Origin: an uncultured Granulosicoccaceae bacterium
GTDB lineage: Bacteria; Pseudomonadota; Gammaproteobacteria; CALCKW01
Assembly: GCA_937965695.1 (NCBI GenBank)
Contig: CALCKW010000026.1
Location: 1-48,630, forward strand
DNA: 48,630 bases
Direction: 5' to 3'
Part shown: positions 34,921 to 43,200 of the stretch, piece by piece
How positions within the stretch are numbered: the stretch's first letter is position 1
How the letters are laid out: each line of letters opens with the position of its first letter
The notes under the pieces: model-generated
The model's input: only the letters and a program-made list of their open reading frames with translations
Told to the model about the DNA's origin: nothing
Database searches by the model: none
Made by a program: the position numbers and the translations under genes

Positions 34921-35919
34921 TTAGAGTGCCCCTGCAACCGTGACCGTACGGCCAGTACTAGCAGACTCAACCGCCGCATCGGCCAACAACAAAGAGGCTA
35001 AGCCATCGGCACCCGTGGGCACGTCAACAGTATTCCCGGCAGCCCAATCGACAAAGCTATTCAGCTCATGTGCATAGGCTTCGGTATAACGCGTCATGAA
35101 GAAGTCATGCAGCGGACCCGTGCTGTAGCCGTCGCCGTTAGCGCAAGTGAGCAAATCCAATTTGGGGTTATCGATCCCCGCCATGCCCGCACTGCCATGC
35201 ACTTCAGCGCGCTGATCGTAGCCATAACTGGCACGTCGAGAGTTTGTAATAACACACTGGCGGCCACTGGCCGTTATCAATGTGGCGGTGGCGGTATCAA
35301 AGTCAATGCCGTCAAGCGAACTGTCAACTAAGCACGAACCAGCAGCACTAACGGAAACCGGCTCTTCGCCCAGTAAAAAACGCGCCATATCGAAATCATG
35401 GATCATCATGTCGCGAAAAATGCCGCCGCTGCGTTTGATGTAATCCACGGGAGGTGGCGCGGGGTCTCTTGAGGTAATAACAATTTGCTCAACTTGGCCA
35501 ACTTTGCCGCTGTCGATAGCCGCCTTCAGTGCCATAAAATGCGCATCGAAGCGTCGATTAAAGCCGACCATCAAATGTGCTTTGTGCTCAGTCACCACTT
35601 CAAGGCAAGCGCGCACACGATCAGCACTCAGGTCGATCGGCTTCTCGCAGAATATAGCTTTACCTGCGCGGGCACATTGTTCGATCAAATCTGCGTGGGT
35701 ATCGGTTGGTGTAGCGATAATCACTGCATCAACATCGTCCGCCTCAATAAAACTTGAACTACTACCAACACGACAACAGTATTGTGCGGCTAGCGCGTCT
35801 GCGGCTGGCTGCATAGCGTCGCTCACGCCGACTAAGCTGGCGCGGGGATTAGCGGCCACAGCGCGAGCGTGTACCTGCCCTATGCGCCCTGCGCCCAACA
35901 ATGCAATTTTAAAACTCAT
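34921..35919 (-). CDS. iolG: IolG, inositol 2-dehydrogenase (canonical)
   Basis: The protein is 332 residues. 'GAGRIGQVHARAV' is the NAD-binding loop, 'CEKPIDL' carries the family Lys, and 'GFNRRFD' and 'SRDPAPPPVDYIKRSGG' precede 'RDMMIHDFDMARFLLG' with the catalytic Asp and His. This is the standard myo-inositol 2-dehydrogenase sequence pattern, oxidising myo-inositol to 2-keto-myo-inositol. It is directly coupled to iolB. Confidence 0.93.
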   Translation of the reverse strand: MSFKIALLGAGRIGQVHARAVAANPRASLVGVSDAMQPAADALAAQYCCRVGSSSSFIEADDVDAVIIATPTDTHADLIEQCARAGKAIFCEKPIDLSADRVRACLEVVTEHKAHLMVGFNRRFDAHFMALKAAIDSGKVGQVEQIVITSRDPAPPPVDYIKRSGGIFRDMMIHDFDMARFLLGEEPVSVSAAGSCLVDSSLDGIDFDTATATLITASGRQCVITNSRRASYGYDQRAEVHGSAGMAGIDNPKLDLLTCANGDGYSTGPLHDFFMTRYTEAYAHELNSFVDWAAGNTVDVPTGADGLASLLLADAAVESASTGRTVTVAGAL

Positions 35920-35969
35920 GATTTAATTCCATCAATGTACAAGCTCGGTTTTAAATAAAAACCAGAGCA

Positions 35970-37082
35970 TTAAACTGTTTTTACCCAGGCGCGCTGTTCG
36001 CATGAGTGATGTACCGCGTCAATTAAACGCTGAATGCGCAGGCCTTCGGCAAAGTCAGGATAAACCGCTTCACCGGTTTCTATGGCGCGCAGAAAGTCCC
36101 GTTGCTCGATAATGATTTGGTCTTGATAGCCCGTACCGTGCCCTGCACCCAAACAAAAGTTGACGTAGTCAGGATGCTCTGGCCCCGTCAGTATTTTTCG
36201 AAACCCACGTGTGCTCTCCGGGCCTTCGGCCTTATAGAGATACAGCGCATTCTGGTCTTCTTGGTCAAATCGAATACTACCGGTGCTGCCGTGCAACTCA
36301 TAGGCATAACCCATTTTGCGACCGTGCGCGACTCGGCTGAAAAATAAATACCCCATGGCGCCGTTTGCAAAACGACACATCATTTGGGCTTGATCGTCAT
36401 TGCTCACGGGCTCCGGGCCATTTTCCCCGATGCGCTCCGCACAGGTTGTTTGATGATCGCCGATCAGTTCGACAATATCGCCACCAAGCGCCAAAGCTGC
36501 ATTAACAATATGCGGCGCTAAATCACCTAGAGTGCCATTAGCTCTGCCACGAGTACGCCAGTTGGCAGGCTCAGACGCATTAGCGAGAAAATCTTCACTG
36601 TGCTCCGCCCGAATATAATGCAACTCCCCTATCTCACCGTTGGCCACAAGTTGACGCGCAAACTGAGTGGCAGGTGTACGCACGTAGTTGAAGCCAATCA
36701 TGTTCGGCAGGCCAGATTTTACGGCCATGTCGGTCATGGCCTGCGCGTCATCTGTTGTCACTGCCAAAGGCTTTTCACAGAACACGGGCTTGCCTGCGGC
36801 GAACGCGGCTTCTGCCATCTCTCGGTGCGTGCTCTGTGGCGTAGCTATTACCACAGCTTCAACCGCTGGATCGGCAATGAGTTCTCGCCAGTCACCGGTC
36901 GCGCGTGCAAAACCAAGCGTCTTTGCTGCGCGTTCAGCACCTGCCTGTGTGCTTGTTGCGATCATTTCACAGCGTGGGCGCAACGCCGTATTGAATACTG
37001 CACCCACCGCCTGTAATGCAACAGCGTGCGCCTTTCCCATGTAGCCCGAACCGATAAGGCCTATGCCGATTGTTTTACTCAT
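35970..37082 (-). CDS. Gfo/Idh/MocA oxidoreductase, first gene of the inositol operon
   Basis: The protein is about 370 residues. The NAD-binding loop 'GLIGSGYMGKAHAVAL', 'CEKPLAVT' and 'GFNYVRTPATQFAR' are visible, with a 'LGDLAPHIVNAAL' segment at the catalytic Asp/His position. It differs from both IolG proteins and may oxidise an inositol isomer or an inositol glycoside-like substrate. The ATG at 37082 is preferred over an upstream start at 37160, whose extra residues are not family-like. It is the promoter-proximal gene of the long leftward operon. Confidence 0.85.
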   Translation of the reverse strand: MSKTIGIGLIGSGYMGKAHAVALQAVGAVFNTALRPRCEMIATSTQAGAERAAKTLGFARATGDWRELIADPAVEAVVIATPQSTHREMAEAAFAAGKPVFCEKPLAVTTDDAQAMTDMAVKSGLPNMIGFNYVRTPATQFARQLVANGEIGELHYIRAEHSEDFLANASEPANWRTRGRANGTLGDLAPHIVNAALALGGDIVELIGDHQTTCAERIGENGPEPVSNDDQAQMMCRFANGAMGYLFFSRVAHGRKMGYAYELHGSTGSIRFDQEDQNALYLYKAEGPESTRGFRKILTGPEHPDYVNFCLGAGHGTGYQDQIIIEQRDFLRAIETGEAVYPDFAEGLRIQRLIDAVHHSCEQRAWVKTV

Positions 37083-37288
37083 AGTGTCTTGCTCAGCGAG
37101 CCTCTCAACAGCAAAATTAAACCCCATAGCAAGTAGCGCATGCAGGGCAGAAATGACCACAAATTTGTACTTATTCGCTCACCCGCATCGAATACCGCTA
37201 CCGACCCTCATGGGGAGTACCCAGACAATTAGATCTAACGAAGTAATTCAGCGAAACTAAATTTTCCGAAGAATGAGCTTATTACACG

Positions 37289-37309
37289 ATAATCCGTGAG
37301 TCGGATTAT
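37289..37309. promoter_or_regulatory. dyad ATAATCCG-N5-CGGATTAT
   Basis: Perfect 8-bp arms around TGAGT lie about 210 bases upstream of the first gene of the inositol operon. The spacing is typical of a dimeric repressor or activator site. It is distinct from the LacI-type palindrome, and no second copy was noticed. Confidence 0.45.
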
Positions 37310-37420
37310 GTAGTTCTAATGCGCAGGAATGCTCAAAACCTAAATTTTCATGTCGTGGCAATCCAAAAGACGCCGATCAACTTTAGCGTTAAGACTATTA
37401 AAGCACAGAGCAATTTGATT

Positions 37421-37436
37421 TTGCAACCGGTTGCAA
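37421..37436. promoter_or_regulatory. LacI-type operator 1, 16-bp perfect palindrome
   Basis: TTGCAACCGGTTGCAA is symmetrical around a central CG, as expected for LacI-family operators, where hinge helices open the central CpG. It lies 55 bases upstream of the lacI ATG and in the promoter region of the inositol operon. The same core occurs at 38506 and 42842. Confidence 0.8.
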
Positions 37437-37490
37437 TGCAAAAATTTGGCCTACACGGTAATATGTGATTTTTATTGGAGATCGAGCCAC

Positions 37491-38486
37491 ATGGTCATTA
37501 CTCTCGCCGACGTAGCAAAGCGCGCTGGGGTCTCGCGTTCTGCCGTCTCACGCACCTATACCGAAGGGGCTAGCGTTTCCGATAAAACCCGAAGCAAAGT
37601 CATGAAAGCCGCGCGGGAGCTGGGCTATACGCCCAATATCATCGCGCGCAGCCTGGCCACGAGTCGCACCCAATTGGTTGGCTTGGTTATCAATAACTTC
37701 CAAAACCCCATATTCCTAGAGGTGCTGGATCAGTTCACGCGTCTGCTGCAAGAGCGTAACCTTCGCCCATTGCTCGTCAACCTCAGCGACAACCCCGATC
37801 CGGCAGATTCTGTCGAGATGCTGCGGCAATATCGAGTAGACGCCGTCATAGTCGCATCCTCTACCCTGCCGCCCGCCTGCTCCTTGGCTTTTAAAGAGGT
37901 CGGGCTGCCCGTTATCAACGTATTCGGTCGCTATAACCCTACCCCAGATGTTCACGTGGTCGGCATAGACAACCAGCATGCTGGCGCCATGGCAGCTCGG
38001 ACGCTTCATTCGCGCGGATACAGGGCGCTGGGCTTTCTAGGAGGCCCAGAGCGGGCCACATCGACGCAAGATCGACTCAAAGGTTTTAAAGAAGGGCTGA
38101 AAAGCCTGAAGCTAAAAACCAGCTGTGTGCACTACGCCGACAACTATTCCTACGAGACAGGCTATGCCGCGATGAAAGAGCTGCTAGCGACTCAGCAGTT
38201 CGATGCGCTCTTTTGCGGTGACGACGTGATTGGCATGGCTGCGCTAGGTGCGGCTCGAGATGCCGGCATAAGCATCCCCAAAGACTTAGGCATTATCGGC
38301 TTCAATGACATGGAGATGTCTTCTTGGCAGGCCTTTGGGCTAACCACTATTTCCCAGCCCATCACAGACATCTGCAATAGCACCGTAGAACTGCTGGGTA
38401 ACCTATTAGAAAACCCGGAGCGTGGCGCAGAAACACGGCTTTTCCCGTGTAAGGTGATCGAGCGAGATACGCTGCGAAAATCCTGA
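37491..38486 (+). CDS. LacI-family regulator of the inositol genes
   Basis: The protein is 331 residues. The N-terminal helix-turn-helix 'TLADVAKRAGVSRSAVSRTY' and hinge 'NIIARSLATSRT' precede a periplasmic-binding-protein-like effector domain (about 60-330, 'GLVINNFQNPIFLEVL', 'GFNDMEMSSW'). It is divergent from the catabolic operon and convergent with the transporter operon. Operators of its expected type flank it and lie upstream of iolI. Autoregulation and control of both operons by an inositol-derived ligand are inferred. An ATG at 37491 with GGAG upstream starts the HTH directly; the longer frame from 37431 would begin within the operator. Confidence 0.9.
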   Translation: MVITLADVAKRAGVSRSAVSRTYTEGASVSDKTRSKVMKAARELGYTPNIIARSLATSRTQLVGLVINNFQNPIFLEVLDQFTRLLQERNLRPLLVNLSDNPDPADSVEMLRQYRVDAVIVASSTLPPACSLAFKEVGLPVINVFGRYNPTPDVHVVGIDNQHAGAMAARTLHSRGYRALGFLGGPERATSTQDRLKGFKEGLKSLKLKTSCVHYADNYSYETGYAAMKELLATQQFDALFCGDDVIGMAALGAARDAGISIPKDLGIIGFNDMEMSSWQAFGLTTISQPITDICNSTVELLGNLLENPERGAETRLFPCKVIERDTLRKS

Positions 38487-38505
38487 CTGCAGAGCAAAGG
38501 TTTTT

Positions 38506-38517
38506 GCAACCGGTTGC
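38506..38517. promoter_or_regulatory. LacI-type operator 2, downstream of lacI
   Basis: GCAACCGGTTGC is repeated exactly, 19 bases beyond the lacI stop. No gene starts beside it on either strand. It may be an auxiliary site for repression by DNA looping with operator 1 (centre-to-centre 1083 bases) or a roadblock to read-through. Confidence 0.65.
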
Positions 38518-38731
38518 GCCTCAAGGGCTAACTCTTGTGGATCAAGTGCCCCAGCGTTCCGCCGTTGCAAAATTGCTGACCAACAGTAATCAATTGATTG
38601 GGTGCTCTCCCTTGAGCCAGAGAGAAACCAACAACCTTTAACCAACTGTTTTTGCTGTTGAGCAAGGGCTCTAAACCCTCTGGGTATGGCTATGCGGCCG
38701 AACCGAGCGAACGCCGACCCGTTTAGACTGA

Positions 38732-38950
38732 TCACTCCGCTTTGGAGGATGACTCTTGCTCAGCGACTTCACGCCAATTTGTCTGTTTAAACTGCCACGC
38801 TGCGCCGACACCCATGGCAAAAAAAAGCACCCCCCAAAACGGTGCGCCCGTTAAGAACTCGACCAGCGCCCATCCTGTACAAAACAAGACAAGCGCGAGC
38901 CGCCGCCAGGGAGGTAAAAAGAAGGGTACAGCCAAATTAAATGCACCCAT
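38732..38950 (-). CDS. small membrane protein at the end of the inositol ABC operon
   Basis: The protein is 72 residues with two membrane helices (about 14-34 and 36-52), a basic N-terminal turn 'PPWRR' and a charged C terminus 'REVAEQESSSKAE'. I do not recognise the family. AAGGGA eight bases before the ATG, a 28-base gap from the ATPase gene and the same strand support a real gene. It may assist assembly or regulation of the transporter (inference). Confidence 0.65.
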   Translation of the reverse strand: MGAFNLAVPFFLPPWRRLALVLFCTGWALVEFLTGAPFWGVLFFAMGVGAAWQFKQTNWREVAEQESSSKAE

Positions 38951-38978
38951 CTTCAGATTCCCTTAGATGCTTTGTTGA

Positions 38979-39752
38979 TCAAGCCGCGCCTTCAAACTCT
39001 GCACCAGTTTTAGCGCCAGTGATGTACGCCACAACATCTTGCCCGTCTGTGTCTTCTTTTTTCAGGTTAGCAACGATATGTCCACGACGAAAAACAATGA
39101 TTCGATCTACTAAATCGAAGACTTGTCGCATATTGTGACTAACAAGAATAAGTGGCTCACCCGCTTCCTTGAGTGTCCTTACAATATTTTCCACTTGAGC
39201 CGTCTCTTGCACCCCAAGCGCAGCAGTCGGCTCATCCATGATGGTCAGCTTAGAGTGAAAAGTTGCGGTGCGAGCGATAGCCACACACTGCCGCTGCCCA
39301 CCTGACATGTTGCGGATGGCGTTACGGATATTAGGAATTTTAACCGCTGTTTTTTCAAGACCATCCAAAGTTGCCTGGCGCATCGCTTTGTAGTCTAAGA
39401 GCCTAAAGGGGCCCAACCAGTCAGCCTTTGTCATCTCCCGCCCCAGAAATAGGTTATCAGGGACATCGAGATCATCCGCGAGCGCGAGTGTTTGAAACAC
39501 CGTTTCAATGCCAGCCTCACGTGCGTCAATGGGGCCGTTAAAATGCATTTGCTGCCCGTCAAAGATAATCTCACCACGCGTCGGCAGCTCCACACCGGTT
39601 ATCTGCCGTACAAAGGTAGATTTACCGGCTCCGTTATCACCCATGATCGCGACATGCTCACCCTTGTGAAGCTTAAAGTTGGCGTCTGTTAAGGCATGAA
39701 CACCACCGTAGTGCTTGGTCAAACCTTTTGTTTCGAGAATAATTTCACTCAT
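38979..39752 (-). CDS. inositol-type ABC transporter ATPase, single NBD
   Basis: The protein is about 257 residues. It has Walker A 'GDNGAGKST', signature 'MSGGQRQC', Walker B 'LTIMDEP' and switch His in 'LVSHNM'. Unlike the double-domain RbsA-type ATPases it has only one nucleotide-binding domain, like the FrcA-type group, and so must act as a homodimer. An ATG at 39752 gives the family N terminus 'MSEIILETKGL'; the longer frame would overlap the permease gene. Linked to an RbsC-like permease and a binding protein. Confidence 0.9.
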   Translation of the reverse strand: MSEIILETKGLTKHYGGVHALTDANFKLHKGEHVAIMGDNGAGKSTFVRQITGVELPTRGEIIFDGQQMHFNGPIDAREAGIETVFQTLALADDLDVPDNLFLGREMTKADWLGPFRLLDYKAMRQATLDGLEKTAVKIPNIRNAIRNMSGGQRQCVAIARTATFHSKLTIMDEPTAALGVQETAQVENIVRTLKEAGEPLILVSHNMRQVFDLVDRIIVFRRGHIVANLKKEDTDGQDVVAYITGAKTGAEFEGAA

Positions 39753-39762
39753 TATCTGCCCC

Positions 39763-40836
39763 TTAAACTCTTGCCGCAGCACGCTGCTGACGCCACTGAT
39801 CCAGCACCACAGCGCCGACGATAATTCCACCTTTGACCATTTCCTGGTAGTAGGCGTCCAGTCGCAAAAATGTAAAGCCAGAGATAATGACACCAAAGAT
39901 AAGCGCGCCTATTACTGTGCCAATGATTGAACCTCGGCCGCCAGCCAGGGACACACCACCAATAACCGCCATCGCGATAGCGTCTAATTCATAGATGATA
40001 CCCATGCCAGATTGCGCTGTCAGGTTCTTAGACGTCAGAACAATCGCAGATATACCCGCCAGCATGCCAGCGATGGTGTAGACGAGCACTTTGTGTCGTG
40101 TCACGTTTATGCCGGACATCCGCGCGGCATCTTCGTTAGAACCGATAGCGTATGTGTGTTTCCCATAAACCGTGTACTTCATGATGAAGTGAAACAATAT
40201 TGCAAGCACGACAAATATAATCACAGGCATCATGCCCGAGCCAATAGCGGCGTATTCTTCGGTTGGGAAGGACACCGGGCGTCCACTCGTCCACCACTTA
40301 GCTGCGCCACGAGCGCTGACCATCATACCCAGCGTGGCAATAAACGGCGGGATTCTCGTGTAGGCCACCATAACGCCATTGATAAGGCCTGCGAAAATTC
40401 CGCAGAAAAGCCCGACAACAATCGGCACAATAATCGGCAGATCCATGAGTGCCGGACCAAAAACCGCCTTGGGATTGGGAATGCCATTGACTTCTGAGAC
40501 CTGCGCGAAACTCATCGCGATCATCGCCGTAACACCGACAACAGAGCCAGAAGAGAGATCGATGCCAGCCGTTATGATGACCTGCGTCACACCGAGCGCG
40601 ATAATGCCAATAATTGATACTTGTAGAATAATTATCTTTAACCGCTGCTCATTAAATATCGAGTCGAACCGGTCTTTACTGTCGAACAAAAAACTCTGAC
40701 CATAAATCATCGCGCCGAGCGCTTCGAAAATCACAATGATCAAAATCAGAGCTGCAAAAACATTTATTTCATTTGGCCAGGTGCGCTTTGATTTATCAAA
40801 AACCAATCCACCCGTTCCGTGTTGCGAATCCGCCAT
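39763..40836 (-). CDS. inositol-type ABC transporter permease, RbsC-like
   Basis: The protein is about 357 residues, inner-membrane, BPD_transp_2 family, with eight to ten membrane segments. The blocks 'ALGVTQVIITAGIDLSSGSVVG', 'PPFIATLGMM' and 'GGVSLAGGRGSIIGT' are characteristic. It forms the channel energised by the downstream ATPase. The ATG at 40836 has GGGAGG six bases upstream. A strong stem-loop separates it from the binding-protein gene. Confidence 0.9.
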   Translation of the reverse strand: MADSQHGTGGLVFDKSKRTWPNEINVFAALILIIVIFEALGAMIYGQSFLFDSKDRFDSIFNEQRLKIIILQVSIIGIIALGVTQVIITAGIDLSSGSVVGVTAMIAMSFAQVSEVNGIPNPKAVFGPALMDLPIIVPIVVGLFCGIFAGLINGVMVAYTRIPPFIATLGMMVSARGAAKWWTSGRPVSFPTEEYAAIGSGMMPVIIFVVLAILFHFIMKYTVYGKHTYAIGSNEDAARMSGINVTRHKVLVYTIAGMLAGISAIVLTSKNLTAQSGMGIIYELDAIAMAVIGGVSLAGGRGSIIGTVIGALIFGVIISGFTFLRLDAYYQEMVKGGIIVGAVVLDQWRQQRAAARV

Positions 40837-40871
40837 CACCTCCCTCCCGAGAGTGTGTGATTGATAAGTTG

Positions 40872-40909
40872 GGCAGAAAGGCGGCGCAAAGAATTTACGC
40901 CGCCCTGCC
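40872..40909 (-). promoter_or_regulatory. GC-rich stem-loop between binding-protein and permease genes
   Basis: GGCGGCG / CGCCGCC (7 bp) is extended by GGCAG / CTGCC across a three-base bulge, just past the binding-protein stop. No T-run follows on the minus strand. It probably stabilises the binding-protein mRNA and reduces downstream expression, as at 12258-12290 in the other ABC operon. Confidence 0.65.
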
Positions 40910-40931
40910 TTTATCAGCTACTGCTTAACGA

Positions 40932-41867
40932 CTATAGGAAGTCGTCGATGTTTTCAGGTGTAACAAGCTTAAAAGGAATGAAGACCGTTTGGTCAACTTC
41001 TTCGCCGTTAGCCAATTTCAATGCTGTGTCGATTGAACCTGCACCTTGACCTGCAAGATCCTGGAACACAGTCACATCCATTTCACCCGCTTTCATAGAA
41101 ACGAGCGCGTCTTGAGTAGCGTCAACACCACCCACTACAACGTCATCCATAGAAATGCCAGCAGCTTTCATGGCCTGAATGGCGCCGATAGCCATTTCAT
41201 CGTTGTTGCCAAATACCGCGTCAAATTCTTCACCAGAAGAGATCCAGTTAGTCATCAGATCTTGTGCTTTGTCACGTGACCATTCAGCTGTCTGCTTATC
41301 GATCAATGTGATGAAGTTACACATGTCCATACCGATGACATCTTCGAAATCCTTTGAACGCTGAACAGCAGCTTGGTTAGAAAGCTGACCCATCAACATG
41401 TAAGCGCGAGCGCCGCCTGATTTGCCTTGAGCACGCAGATCTTGACACATGCGGAATGCAGCAAGAGTGCCTGACTCGATCTCATTGGATGCAACAAATG
41501 CCTGATTTTCTGGCAGTGAATCCATGTTGATTGGCTGACGATTTACATAGACGAGAGGAACACCAGCATCCGCTGCAGCTCTAGTCATCGCTTCAGTAGC
41601 GTTTGTGTCTACTGCGTTTACGATGATGGCGTCTACACCAGAGGCGACGAAGTTGTTGATCTGATCGAGCTGCTTAGCAACGTCATCAGTCGCGTCTTCT
41701 ACTTGTAGATCCAAACCGTCAATAGTTTTAGCGTGCTCAGTCATGCCATTGCGCATAACTGTTAGGCCGTTGTCGTCAAATCGGGCTACCGAAACACCAA
41801 TAGTGGCGGCCATAGCTGTCGAACTCATCAAGGCCGCAATACTTGCAGTCAGTAATAATTTTTTCAT
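40932..41867 (-). CDS. periplasmic inositol/sugar-binding protein
   Basis: The protein is 311 residues. The signal peptide 'MKKLLLTASIAALMSSTAMA' precedes a Peripla_BP_4 (ribose-type) binding fold with 'GVSVARFDDNGLTVMRNGM', 'DAIIVNAVDTNAT', 'FGNNDEMAIGAIQAM' and 'VVGGVDATQDAL'. Such proteins deliver inositol or sugars to RbsC-type permeases. The neighbouring iolI and the shared regulator argue for an inositol. GGAGG precedes the ATG. Confidence 0.9.
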   Translation of the reverse strand: MKKLLLTASIAALMSSTAMAATIGVSVARFDDNGLTVMRNGMTEHAKTIDGLDLQVEDATDDVAKQLDQINNFVASGVDAIIVNAVDTNATEAMTRAAADAGVPLVYVNRQPINMDSLPENQAFVASNEIESGTLAAFRMCQDLRAQGKSGGARAYMLMGQLSNQAAVQRSKDFEDVIGMDMCNFITLIDKQTAEWSRDKAQDLMTNWISSGEEFDAVFGNNDEMAIGAIQAMKAAGISMDDVVVGGVDATQDALVSMKAGEMDVTVFQDLAGQGAGSIDTALKLANGEEVDQTVFIPFKLVTPENIDDFL

Positions 41868-41943
41868 CGTATTCCTCCAAGTGATTGTGCCCGGCGCACA
41901 AAATATTTTTTATCCGGGAGCCCCATACAGGGCAATCGTTCCA

Positions 41944-42774
41944 TCACCCCGTTTCTAAGCGAACTGTTTGCTCAGAGAACGAAGTAACGAATTGAATTGA
42001 TTTTCCTAGCTGCTCTTTTAAATCTGGCAGCGCGTGTACATCAGGTGCAAACACCTCATAGGAAACAGGGCCTGTGTACCCTTGCTGCGCCAAAAAACCC
42101 AGCTGCTCCATTGTACCTAAACTGTCGTTTTCAGAAACTAGCCCACGATGGCCGTCTTGCAGCTCATCGCGTGTCAGTTCTGCATCCAAAACACCTGAGA
42201 TGTGAACAACACCCGTCTGCTGGGCGAAAATTAACTCTTCGCCTGCCAATCGGTGGTGAAACGAGTCGTGAACCAGCTTGAAGCAGTGCCGAGCGTTCAG
42301 TGAATCAATCACTTCTACCGTGTCTTCTTTGTAGCGCAGCGTGCTATTCGAAAACCCGATAGGCTCGACCAGCCCCACCAGATCTCGGCTTTCCAGCAAC
42401 GGCATAAACGCCTCTAGCGCGACCCTCAATTTGGCTTTCTGTGCCTGTCGATTGATCGTGTCGCCACCAACCCTTGGGATCAGAGCAATCGCCGATGCCC
42501 CACAACGATTGGCGAGATCCATCAACTCACTGGCGAGACACAGTTTGCTGTCGCAATCATCGTTAAAAGCCTTAACTTCGGCCAGCGCCAAAATTTCGAC
42601 GCCATTTTCCTCTGCAAGCTTCTTCACGTCTTCTGGGCTCATGCCCGAAAAAAGAGGTGTATCTAAATCATTACGCAGCTCTACACCAGCGCACCCTAAC
42701 TGTTGGGCCAGTCGCAATAGGCCCTCAGTGCTAAGACGAGGAGCAGTCACATGATTAAGCGCTAAGGAAGTCAT
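41944..42774 (-). CDS. iolI: IolI-type inosose isomerase (TIM barrel)
   Basis: The protein is 276 residues of the xylose-isomerase-like TIM-barrel family. 'LALNHVTAPRL' at the N terminus, 'GCAGVELRNDL', 'ALAEVKAFND', 'GLVEPIGF', 'LVHDSFHHRLAG', 'VHISGV' and 'YEVFAPDVH' carry the metal-binding Glu/Asp/His residues. IolI interconverts 2-keto-myo-inositol and 1-keto-D-chiro-inositol, letting chiro-inositol enter the pathway. It is the first gene of the transporter operon, about 66 bases downstream of operator 3. Confidence 0.85.
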   Translation of the reverse strand: MTSLALNHVTAPRLSTEGLLRLAQQLGCAGVELRNDLDTPLFSGMSPEDVKKLAEENGVEILALAEVKAFNDDCDSKLCLASELMDLANRCGASAIALIPRVGGDTINRQAQKAKLRVALEAFMPLLESRDLVGLVEPIGFSNSTLRYKEDTVEVIDSLNARHCFKLVHDSFHHRLAGEELIFAQQTGVVHISGVLDAELTRDELQDGHRGLVSENDSLGTMEQLGFLAQQGYTGPVSYEVFAPDVHALPDLKEQLGKSIQFVTSFSEQTVRLETG

Positions 42775-42840
42775 TTACTCAGGGTTTTCGTCCGAATCGA
42801 CAATTATCTTATGGCCATACTAGGCTTCAAAAATAATTTT

Positions 42841-42854
42841 TGCAACCGGTTGCA
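42841..42854. promoter_or_regulatory. LacI-type operator 3, upstream of the iolI-transporter operon
   Basis: TGCAACCGGTTGCA is a perfect 14-bp palindrome sharing the exact 12-base core of operators 1 and 2. It is 67 bases upstream of the iolI ATG. This links the transporter operon to the same regulator as the catabolic operon. Confidence 0.8.
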
Positions 42855-43064
42855 CGACTGAATTCTAAAATTATTGCTGCCCCTGTTGGCGCGGTGTTCC
42901 AAAAAGGACGTTTTAAAGGCAAGTTGCACCGCGTCAGTTCTCCAAAGACGACTTTTTACTTCCTTACACTAACAACTTTCTGTCGATTTTCTTCGGCCTG
43001 CCCCACCCAATCTAGCTGCGGCTGCAACCATTGATGATCAAGCAGGCCACTTTCACACTTAGGG

Positions 43065-43200
43065 AAGCGTTAACGCATGAGGGCGAGAAGTGCACTATTA
43101 ACCAATATGTTCGCGTTATCATTAGTAAGTGCTAGTGTTTTCGGAAGCTCGGGCCAGATCACAAATAACGCGCTTGTGCTTTACAATGCGGTTAACGCTT
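43065..43200. repeat. inverted pair AAGCGTTAAC / GTTAACGCTT
   Basis: AAGCGTTAAC (43065-43074) and its exact reverse complement GTTAACGCTT (43191-43200) bracket about 116 bases. A near copy, GTAAACGCTT, lies at 43361-43370. Significance is unknown. Confidence 0.5.

Larger units (their letters stand above)
37083..37490. promoter_or_regulatory. divergent control region of the inositol operon and lacI
   Basis: The 408 bases between the leftward operon start and lacI carry no gene. They contain one 16-bp palindromic operator (37421-37436) near lacI and a separate dyad (37289-37309) nearer the operon. Two different elements suggest either two regulators or an operator plus an RNA leader structure. 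A TAATAT hexamer near 37459 could be part of the lacI promoter. Confidence 0.6.

Noticed and set aside
38742..38966. 74-codon plus-strand frame opposite the small membrane protein
   Set aside because: It overlaps the better supported minus-strand gene, which has a ribosome site and membrane helices; the plus frame is a Lys/Pro/Ser-rich shadow.
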